Assembly (NCBI GenBank): GCA_902475785.1
Contig: CABSAN010000005.1
Span: forward strand, 1-64,000
Source: an uncultured Collinsella sp.
Lineage (GTDB): Bacteria > Actinomycetota > Coriobacteriia > Coriobacteriales > Coriobacteriaceae
DNA length: 64,000 nt
Direction of reading: 5' to 3'
Position numbers and translations under genes: made by a program. Positions within the stretch are counted from its first letter, which is position 1; every line of letters starts with the position of its first letter. The notes beneath the pieces are model-generated. The model had not been told where the DNA came from. It saw only the letters and a list, made by a program, of their open reading frames with translations, and made no database searches. Positions 58,087 through 64,000 of the stretch are shown piece after piece.

Positions 58087-58572
58087 TTACAGGTCGCTCT
58101 CGCTAAAGCCGGTGTCGATATCGAGGTTGCCGCCGTCGGCCGCCGTGGTGGCGAGCTCATCGCAGCGCTCGTTGAGCTCATGACCGGCGTGACCCTTAAC
58201 CCAGATGAATTCAACCTTATGCTTGCTTTTGGCGGTGAGTAGGCGCTCCCACAGGTCGCGGTTCTTGACGGGCTGCTTGTTGGCGGTTTTCCATCCGCGT
58301 TTTTTCCAGCCGTCGATCCAGTGCTTGTTAAAGGCGTTGACGACGTACTGCGAATCGGAATGGACTTCGACCTCGCAGGGGCGGTTGAGTGCCTCGAGCG
58401 CCACGATAACGGCCATGAGCTCCATGCGGTTGTTGGTGGTCTTGGCGTAACCGCGCGAAAGCTCGGAGGTAAAGGTCTTGCCGGCGGGGTTGGTGTAATT
58501 GAGCACGGCGCCGTAGCCGCCGCGTCCCGGATTCGATCGGGCCGAGCCGTCGGTGTAGATGATGACCTTCAC
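58087..58572 (-). CDS. rnhA: Ribonuclease HI
   Basis: Cleaves RNA in RNA-DNA hybrids. The 161-residue protein has the four catalytic acids Asp8 (IYTDGSA), Glu51 (NNRMELMAV), Asp73 (HSDSQYVV) and Asp138 (RCDELA), with His128 in WVKGHAGH and the basic handle region (KKRGWKTANKQPVKN). Typical E. coli-type RNase HI. AAAGGAACC stands before the ATG. Confidence 0.95.
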   Translation of the reverse strand: MKVIIYTDGSARSNPGRGGYGAVLNYTNPAGKTFTSELSRGYAKTTNNRMELMAVIVALEALNRPCEVEVHSDSQYVVNAFNKHWIDGWKKRGWKTANKQPVKNRDLWERLLTAKSKHKVEFIWVKGHAGHELNERCDELATTAADGGNLDIDTGFSESDL

Positions 58573-58635
58573 ATGGTTCCTTTCGTTGGACGCTTCTCGT
58601 GTGGGTGTCCATTGTAGCGCCGCGTTCGCCGAGGG

Positions 58636-59574
58636 CTAGCAATCTACCGTTTCTACCCCGTCCCCAGATGGCTGACTTTCGCGGATGATGCGGTCGAGCT
58701 CATCGAGATATTGCTGCAGCAGGGGAGAGGGCCTGCGCTCGTCGTGCATGATATAACCCACGTGCATCGTCGGGGCGTCTGCCAGCGGGATCGACGCCAT
58801 GCCCCATTGCATTTCGTTAGAGAGGACACCGGTCGATAGCGTGTAGCCGTTCGAGGTGATAAGCAGGTTGGTGAGCGTGCCGCGGTCGGACACGCGGATG
58901 TTGCGGTCACAGGGAATGTAGCTAAAGGGTTCCTCGGCGTAATAGAAGGAGTTCGAGGTGCCCTGCTCAAAGCTGTAGCGGGTGTAGGGCGTTAGGTCGG
59001 CAAGGGACAGTTGCGGGCGGCGGGCGAGCGGGTGGCGTTCGCTTACGAATACGTGGACCTTTGCGTCAAAGAGGGGGTGGAAGCTCGCGCGCGCATCGGC
59101 AAAAGCCTTCTGCAGAACGCGGGCGTTAAAGTCGTCCAGATACAGGATGCCGATGTCGCTGCGAAACGCGCGGACGTCATCGATGATCTGCGATGTGGTG
59201 GTCTCGCGCATGATGAACTCGAACTTGCTGTCGCGGCAGCGCTCGACCACGTTGACAAAGGCCTCGACCGAAAAGGCGTAGTGCTGGGCGGAAATGGCGA
59301 GGCGGGCTTGCGGGGTGCCGCCGTCCTCGTAGCGTGCCTCGAGCATGTCGGCCTGCTCTACGACCTGGCGCGCATAGCCCAAAAGCTCGGTGCCGTCGTT
59401 GGTGAGCGTGACGCCGCGGCTGGAGCGCGTAAAGATCTCCAGATGGAGCTCCTGTTCCAGGCTTTTGACGGCGTTTGAGATGTTGGATTGAGCGGTATAG
59501 AGGCGCTGGGCTGCGGCGTTGATTGAGCCGGACTCTGCCACGGCGATCAGAAAACGAAGCTGCTGAAGGGTCAT
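58636..59574 (-). CDS. LysR-family transcriptional regulator
   Basis: 312-residue LysR regulator with an N-terminal winged helix (about 1-60; LQQLRFLIAVAESGSINAAAQRLYTAQSNIS) and a periplasmic-binding-like effector domain. The ATG at 59574 is chosen over 59583 because AAAGG is properly spaced from it. It is divergent from the MetY-type gene, and a 17-bp dyad TATCT-N7-AGATA (59596-59612) lies just upstream. Control of sulfur-amino-acid genes is likely but inferred. Confidence 0.88.
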   Translation of the reverse strand: MTLQQLRFLIAVAESGSINAAAQRLYTAQSNISNAVKSLEQELHLEIFTRSSRGVTLTNDGTELLGYARQVVEQADMLEARYEDGGTPQARLAISAQHYAFSVEAFVNVVERCRDSKFEFIMRETTTSQIIDDVRAFRSDIGILYLDDFNARVLQKAFADARASFHPLFDAKVHVFVSERHPLARRPQLSLADLTPYTRYSFEQGTSNSFYYAEEPFSYIPCDRNIRVSDRGTLTNLLITSNGYTLSTGVLSNEMQWGMASIPLADAPTMHVGYIMHDERRPSPLLQQYLDELDRIIRESQPSGDGVETVDC

Positions 59575-59595
59575 CGGCGCCATCCTTTCGATTGA

Positions 59596-59612
59596 TATCT
59601 ATAAAACAGATA
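59596..59612. promoter_or_regulatory. Candidate LysR-type operator
   Basis: TATCT-ATAAAAC-AGATA, a dyad containing a T-N11-A pattern, 22 bases before the LysR start and about 230 bases before the MetY-type start. Confidence 0.4.
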
Positions 59613-59680
59613 ACAGGTTAGCGCTTTTAAGTGATTGACCGAGGAAAACAATGCTCGTACTATTCAAAACACACAAAGGC

Positions 59681-59817
59681 GGTAGGTAATTAAGCCAACC
59701 ACGGAACCGGGATGCGAAAGGAGGCCCGCATATGAATTGCTTACCAAGACGAATGCCGGGCTCCTGTTTGCGCCCGTTGGCGTGATCAGGAGACAGCGAC
59801 TTACTTCTCTCTTTTTT
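59681..59817 (+). promoter_or_regulatory. Structured leader of the MetY-type gene (riboswitch candidate)
   Basis: GGTAGGTAATT (59681-59691) pairs with AATTGCTTACC (59735-59745) over 11 bp including two G-T wobbles, enclosing GATGCG...CGCAT. A second nested hairpin follows: CTCCTG (59761-59766) with CAGGAG (59787-59792) around GCGCC-CGTT-GGCGT. An alternative CGGGC/GCCCG pairing (about 59757-59775) would compete with it. A T-run lies at 59812-59817. Parts (GGAACCGGGATGCGAAA, GCCCGCA) look cobalamin-riboswitch-like, but no class is assigned. Confidence 0.45.
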
Positions 59818-59843
59818 ACTTTCGTTCGATCAAGGAGATCATC

Positions 59844-61154
59844 ATGAGCCAGTTCATCAACAACCCCGAGCACACCTTTGGTTTCGACACCCTGCAGCTG
59901 CACGTTGGCCAGGAGAGCGCCGATCCCGCATCCGACTCCCGTGCCGTGCCCATCTACCAGACCACGAGCTATGTGTTCCGTAACTCCCAACACGCCGCCG
60001 ACCGCTTTGGTCTTGCCGACGCCGGTAACATCTACGGCCGCCTGACCAACTCCACCCAGGGCGTCTTCGAGGACCGTATCGCCGCACTCGAGGGTGGCGT
60101 GGCAGGCCTTGCCGTCGCCTCCGGTGCCGCTGCCATCACCTATACCCTGCAGGCTCTTGCCCAGGCCGGTGACCACGTGGTGGCTCAGAAGACCATCTAC
60201 GGTGGCTCCTACAACCTGCTGGAGCATACGCTCTCCCAATTTGGCGTCGAGACCACGTTTGTCGATGCCCATAACCTGGAAGAGGTTGAGGGTGCCATCA
60301 AGGACAACACCACGGTCATCTATCTCGAGACGCTCGGCAACCCCAACTCCGACATCCCCAACATCGACGCCATCTCCGCGATCGCCAAGAAGCACGGTCT
60401 GCCGGTTGTCGTCGACAACACCTTCGGCACCCCGTATCTGTTTCGTCCGCTGGAGCATGGCGCCAACATCGTCGTCCACTCCGCAACCAAGTTCATTGGC
60501 GGCCACGGCACGTCGCTGGGCGGTGTGATCGTCGACGGCGGTAACTTCGATTGGAAGGCGAGCGGAAAGTACGCCCAGATCGCTGAGCCCAACCCCTCCT
60601 ACCACGGTGTTTCGTTTGCCGAGGCTGCCGGTCCCGCCGCCTTCGCAACCTATGTCCGCGCTATCCTGCTGCGTGACGAGGGCGCCTGCATCAGCCCGTT
60701 CAACGCCTGGGTCCTGCTGCAGGGCACCGAGACTCTGTCGCTGCGCGTTGACCGTCATGTCGAGAACACCAAGAAGGTCGTTGAGTTCCTGGCTGGTGAC
60801 AGCCACGTCGCCAAGGTGAACCACCCGAGCCTGCCTGAGCACCCCGATCACGAGCTCTATCAGAAGTACTTCCCCCATGGCGGTGCCTCGATCTTTACCT
60901 TTGAGATTAAGGGTGGCCAGGAGGCAGCTTGGAAGTTCATCGATCATCTGCAGGTGTTCTCGCTGCTCGCCAACGTGGCCGACGTCAAGTCGCTCGTCGT
61001 GCACCCGGCTACCACCACGCACTCCCAGCTTTCTGCCGAGGAGCTCGCCGAGCAGAACATCACGCCTTCCACGATTCGTCTTTCCATCGGTACCGAGAAC
61101 GCCGAGGATATCATTTGGGATCTGAAGCAGGCCTTCGCCGCGCTGGACGAGTAG
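59844..61154 (+). CDS. metY: O-acetylhomoserine sulfhydrylase (MetY-type)
   Basis: PLP enzyme forming homocysteine from O-acetylhomoserine and sulfide (or methionine from methanethiol). The 436-residue protein has FDTLQLHVGQE at the start, PIYQTTSYVF, a PLP-ring stacking Tyr in QKTIYGGSYNLLEHTL, DNTFGTPYL and Schiff-base Lys216 in HSATKFIGGHG. Length and motifs match MetY rather than shorter MetB/MetC. AAGGAG precedes the ATG. Its long structured leader and the divergent LysR gene suggest control by methionine or sulfur status. Confidence 0.92.
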   Translation: MSQFINNPEHTFGFDTLQLHVGQESADPASDSRAVPIYQTTSYVFRNSQHAADRFGLADAGNIYGRLTNSTQGVFEDRIAALEGGVAGLAVASGAAAITYTLQALAQAGDHVVAQKTIYGGSYNLLEHTLSQFGVETTFVDAHNLEEVEGAIKDNTTVIYLETLGNPNSDIPNIDAISAIAKKHGLPVVVDNTFGTPYLFRPLEHGANIVVHSATKFIGGHGTSLGGVIVDGGNFDWKASGKYAQIAEPNPSYHGVSFAEAAGPAAFATYVRAILLRDEGACISPFNAWVLLQGTETLSLRVDRHVENTKKVVEFLAGDSHVAKVNHPSLPEHPDHELYQKYFPHGGASIFTFEIKGGQEAAWKFIDHLQVFSLLANVADVKSLVVHPATTTHSQLSAEELAEQNITPSTIRLSIGTENAEDIIWDLKQAFAALDE

Positions 61155-61217
61155 GGCGACTTGTGCAAGGAACCCTTGCGACTCGATAGGTATAACTGCA
61201 TAAAATGCCTGCTCAAG

Positions 61218-61253
61218 GCGCCTGTGCGAACAATGGTTGCACAGGCGCTTTTT
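61218..61253 (+). terminator. Terminator after metY
   Basis: Perfect 10-bp stem GCGCCTGTGC/GCACAGGCGC (61218-61227 with 61239-61248) then TTTTT. The remaining 61254-61466 holds no gene and shows no clear promoter. Confidence 0.9.
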
Positions 61254-61466
61254 CTGCATAGAGAGGGTGCAAAAACAGGGTTTTTGACACGCTTTATGCA
61301 TTCGAGTTGTGGAAAGCTCCTGTTGAGAGGATGTGAGTTTTACGCAATTGACGTGCGCCTTTTGAGTAAAACCGCAGGTCGCGATTTGCTCGGGGTACTA
61401 TGCAGCGCGATCGAATCGCACGCAGCTCAAACGCAGCAAAAACGCACTACGGAGGTTTCCAGCTAC

Positions 61467-62243
61467 ATGAGGATTGATTCACGAAAATCGAAAGCCGCCG
61501 CCCTTTCCGCCGCTCTGACCGTGGCACTTTTGGCGGGCGCCGGCGCAACTGATGCCCACGCGGCAACACTATCCGATACGGTCGGATCCACGCCGTCCGA
61601 GGCGACGCTGATGCAGCCCGTCGACTATCGCGGCGACGGCTTTGGCTCCATGCAGGAGTGGAATGCCTCTATGGGGGCCAAGCGCGATTCCCTAGAGGTC
61701 CGCGCGCAGATCATCATGAACATGTACGGTGACTATGCCACCGATGACGAGCGCGCTGTACTGCAGGGTTGTATCGACGGTGCGGGCGGTCTTTTGACGA
61801 TGGAGGAGGTCGACGCGAAGTCGGCCGAGCTCGACGAGCTTCGCTCCACGCTTGAGGATGCCAAGCGCGAGGCGCTCGAGGCTGCCGCAGCCGAAGCTGA
61901 AGCCGCTGAGGCCGTTCAGGCTTCGTATTACAACGCCGGCTCCGGCTCGTCTTACGCGTCTGCTGCGTATTACGCGAACGGCTCGGGCCTGACGCGCTCG
62001 AGCGGCGTCAATAACTATAACGGCCGCCGCGAGACTTATTACAGCAGCAACGTGTTGTATCACCACCGCACGGGCGAATGGACGCAGGATTCCGAGGGCT
62101 TTTGGCGCGATTCCGATGGTTACTATGTCGTGGCCGCGGGCGATAAGGCTCAGGGCTCCACGTTTACCGGTTCCAAGGGCGAGTGCAAGGTCTATGACTC
62201 CGGCTGCGCAGCCGGAACCACCGACTACTATACCGGTTGGTAA
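61467..62243 (+). CDS. Secreted protein of unknown function
   Basis: 258-residue exported protein. Signal peptide MRIDSRKSKAAALSAALTVALLAGAGATDAHA with a likely AHA-A cleavage, then a region (about 60-150) with a predicted helix and an Ala/Glu-rich coiled-coil-like stretch (LEDAKREALEAAAAEAEAAEAV), a Ser/Tyr/Gly-rich low-complexity linker and a compact C-terminal part with aromatic residues and two Cys (GECKVYDSGC) that could form a disulfide. GGAGG precedes the ATG by 10 bases. No family is recognised; a wall-associated role is a guess. Confidence 0.7.
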   Translation: MRIDSRKSKAAALSAALTVALLAGAGATDAHAATLSDTVGSTPSEATLMQPVDYRGDGFGSMQEWNASMGAKRDSLEVRAQIIMNMYGDYATDDERAVLQGCIDGAGGLLTMEEVDAKSAELDELRSTLEDAKREALEAAAAEAEAAEAVQASYYNAGSGSSYASAAYYANGSGLTRSSGVNNYNGRRETYYSSNVLYHHRTGEWTQDSEGFWRDSDGYYVVAAGDKAQGSTFTGSKGECKVYDSGCAAGTTDYYTGW

Positions 62244-62271
62244 TCCGCCGTAAGCCAATAGGACATGACGG

Positions 62272-62320
62272 ACGGGCGTCTTTACCGAGCCTTTGGGCAA
62301 CGTAAGGGCGCCCGTTTTTT
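62272..62320 (+). terminator. Terminator after the secreted-protein gene
   Basis: ACGGGCG (62272-62278) pairs with CGCCCGT (62309-62315), with further partial pairing inside, followed by six T. Confidence 0.75.
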
Positions 62321-62430
62321 GTGCATGCTTGAGCTAACAGAGCGCTTACCGTGGCAGTACGCCGCGCATATGGGCGCGGGGCACACTAGTTCATGAGAAA
62401 TAAGGTCTTTCTCGTGGAGGAAGTGGTCTT

Positions 62431-62637
62431 GTGAATGCTCGAGATATTGCCGTTGCCGCCGTCGCATTGGTGCTTGGCTGCCTTGGTCCTACGGCCGCGC
62501 TCATTGCGGGCATGCAGGGGTCATGCGGGGCTGCTCCAATCATGGTTGGCGCGCTGATCGCAGCCGCACTGCTGGGAAGCGCGGGCGTGGTTCTTTGCCG
62601 CGATGACGAGGACGAGGTGCCGGAGCCGCAACGCTAA
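62431..62637 (+). CDS. Small two-helix membrane protein
   Basis: 68-residue protein with two hydrophobic segments (about 5-28 and 36-56) and an acidic C-terminal tail (DDEDEVPEPQR). The GTG at 62431 has GGAGGAAG about 8 bases upstream, which supports translation. No family recognised. Confidence 0.55.
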   Translation: MNARDIAVAAVALVLGCLGPTAALIAGMQGSCGAAPIMVGALIAAALLGSAGVVLCRDDEDEVPEPQR

Positions 62638-62674
62638 CTGTTGTGAGATTGGCTGCCGGTCATAGACGAAGATA

Positions 62675-62714
62675 AAAGCCGCCGCAGGGGAAAGGTTCCC
62701 TTGCGGCGGCTTTG
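62675..62714. terminator. Bidirectional terminator
   Basis: AAAGCCGCCGCA paired with TGCGGCGGCTTT around a GGGG...CCC apex, between convergent genes, with short A- and T-runs at each side. Confidence 0.8.
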
Positions 62715-62746
62715 CTGTTAAGGCTGTTGAATGCGGCGCGTTGACA

Positions 62747-63661
62747 CTACCAGCTTTTCTCGATATCGCGGATGCGCTGATAGAGCCACTCGTTTTGCGG
62801 CGCCTGGATATCGTGTTTGGCTGCGAGGCGGCAGATGGTGCCCGCGAACTCATCAACCTCGGTTTTGCGCCTTGCGATGCGGTCTTGAGCCATCGAGGGC
62901 ATACCGGCGGGGTCGATTCCCTCGATGAGATGCACCATCTGCGTCAGGTCTGCCTCGGTCAGCTCAATGCCCTCGGCGTTGGCGACCGCAAGCGTTTCGC
63001 GCATGGCGGAAACAAAGCAGCGATGCTGCTCGGATCCCGGCTCCGTGGCGCTTCCATAGGTCCCGCCGTAGGCCATACAGGTTTGGTTGATGCCATCGTT
63101 GAGCATGAGTTTGGCCCACATGCGGTGCGCAATGTCGCTCTCGACGGTATGGGCGATGCCGCAGCGCGTGTAGAGCTCGTCGATTGCGGTGATGGTTGTG
63201 GGGTCCGTGCCGGCCGCCGCGCCAAAGCGGATTTCGCCCGCGTTGGTAAAGGTGAGCGCGCCGTCGAGGAATACGGCGTCCATGCCCTGGCAGATACCCA
63301 GGACGGTGTGCTTCCAGCCAAAGCGTTCGGCAATCTTCTGCTCGCTCGTAATGCCGTTACACAGCGAGGCGATGAGCGTGTTGGGCCCCACAACGCGCTC
63401 CATGGTCTTGAGTGCTTGGTCGAGTCCCGTCGTCTTGACCGTGAGAATGACCAGATCGGCGGGCGTAGCCTCGCTGGCACGGACGGACGTGAGATTGCAG
63501 GGCTCGCCGTTGACGGTGAGCGCGTCGTTCGCATGACGCTCAAAACGGGCGTCATCCATGACGTATTCGACGGCGTCGTTGCCGAGGGCCTTGGCAATCA
63601 TGCTGCCGTAGAGCAGGCCCACGCCGCCCTTGCCGATAAAGGCGACCTTGTTGATCTGCAT
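62747..63661 (-). CDS. Ketopantoate reductase family protein (PanE/ApbA)
   Basis: NADPH-dependent 2-dehydropantoate 2-reductase family. The 304-residue protein has an N-terminal nucleotide-binding GKGGVGLLYGSMIAKALG, VKTTGLDQAL with the conserved Lys, ASLCNGITSEQ, and a C-terminal helical domain with AKLMLNDGINQTC carrying the family Lys and Asn. The start at 63661 has GGGGAG at 9 bases; the ATG at 63670 would lie on top of it. The family also contains enzymes for other 2-oxo acids, so panE is not assigned. Confidence 0.85.
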   Translation of the reverse strand: MQINKVAFIGKGGVGLLYGSMIAKALGNDAVEYVMDDARFERHANDALTVNGEPCNLTSVRASEATPADLVILTVKTTGLDQALKTMERVVGPNTLIASLCNGITSEQKIAERFGWKHTVLGICQGMDAVFLDGALTFTNAGEIRFGAAAGTDPTTITAIDELYTRCGIAHTVESDIAHRMWAKLMLNDGINQTCMAYGGTYGSATEPGSEQHRCFVSAMRETLAVANAEGIELTEADLTQMVHLIEGIDPAGMPSMAQDRIARRKTEVDEFAGTICRLAAKHDIQAPQNEWLYQRIRDIEKSW

Positions 63662-63683
63662 GCGAATCATCTCCCCATATATA

Positions 63684-63706
63684 AGGCGCCCGCGTAAGGG
63701 GCGCCT
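63684..63706 (-). terminator. Possible leftward terminator
   Basis: AGGCGCC/GGCGCCT stem (63684-63690 with 63700-63706) downstream of the edge gene; only TTATAT follows on the leftward side. Confidence 0.4.
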
Positions 63707-63784
63707 GATGGATTGTATGTCGCCGGGACGTTTGGTGAGCGCGCGGGGCTGCTGTTAAGAAAAAGAAACTATTGCGCTGTGCGC

Positions 63785-63979
63785 TTATGCCGCAGGGCAG
63801 ACCGCGAAAACGCGTGCGGGATATCCAACGCCATCGCGCACCTTGGGGAAGGTGCAGAAGATGACAGCGCCTGTGACGGGAAGCTCGTCCAGATGGTCCA
63901 TGACCTCGATCTGATAACGGTCGACCGAGAGGATGTACTGTTCACCGGGGTAGGGGCAGGCATTCTCGCGTGTGGTCAC
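63785..63979 (-). CDS. Short protein resembling the C-terminal part of cyclase-family enzymes
   Basis: 64-residue frame with GTG start at 63979 and AAAGGAGG upstream, so it looks translated as a short protein. MDHLDELPVTGAVIFCTFPK...DGVGYPARVFAVCP recalls the last third of cyclase/kynurenine-formamidase-like proteins (LDxLPxxG...GxGxPxR). An in-frame TGA lies 5 codons upstream (63992-63994), so it is not simply cut by the window edge; it may be a broken family member whose front part lies beyond the edge, or a genuine small protein. Confidence 0.5.
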   Translation of the reverse strand: MTTRENACPYPGEQYILSVDRYQIEVMDHLDELPVTGAVIFCTFPKVRDGVGYPARVFAVCPAA

Positions 63980-64000
63980 GCTCGCCTCCTTTCATCGGGC

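Overview
The window is high-GC bacterial chromosome, densely coded mainly on the + strand. Gene content points to an anaerobic or microaerophilic actinobacterium, most likely a gut Coriobacteriia (Collinsella-like): coaE-uvrB order as in Actinobacteria, whiA, class III ribonucleotide reductase, large peptide-type ABC operons, and intergenic space rich in long palindromes. This assignment is inferred from gene content and order, not from a search.

Layout. 1-17.3 kb: coaE, a lytic transglycosylase and uvrB; a leftward block (two flavoproteins, Mrp, an LtaS-like sulfatase); then uvrA, a YbaK-type deacylase, murJ and uvrC. All three UvrABC excinuclease genes lie within 16 kb, and uvrA has a LexA-like box. 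17.3-28.1 kb: a probable sialic-acid operon made of a structured leader, ABC transporter (with a permease-ATPase fusion), two paralogous esterase-like proteins (the second lacking its nucleophile), NanA-like aldolase, ROK kinase and NanE. 28.1-35.3 kb: rapZ-whiA, then gap-pgk-tpiA-gpmI and secG. 35.3-41.5 kb: a complete oppABCDF operon.

41.5-47.1 kb: palindrome-filled spacer, tRNA-Leu, a PAS-GAF-PP2C phosphatase with a fused STAS/anti-sigma kinase, and a tRNA-Gly/Cys/Gly/Gly/Val cluster with interleaved terminators and a tRNA-derived scar. 47.1-52.1 kb: nrdD-nrdG behind an NrdR-like box, then folE-HD-folB. 52.1-64 kb: a YgjP-type metallopeptidase, M19 dipeptidase, FKBP/SlyD-like plus UreE-like pair, HAD phosphatase, PerR-like regulator, acylphosphatase, Gfo/Idh oxidoreductase, RNase HI, a LysR regulator divergent from a MetY-type gene with a structured leader, two small exported or membrane proteins, a ketopantoate-reductase-like gene and an edge gene.

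The least explained signal is a set of at least seven long nested intergenic palindromes (about 85-132 bp; outer arms reach 29 bp perfect). Three of them (26.1, 27.2 and 46.1 kb) share arms or cores in mosaic fashion, so they look like a modular repeat family. Two others supply stop codons or abut a ribosome binding site. Other candidates for new biology are the STAS-kinase fusion, the HD protein between folE and folB, the UreE-like protein without urease, and the structured leaders at 17.4 and 59.7 kb.
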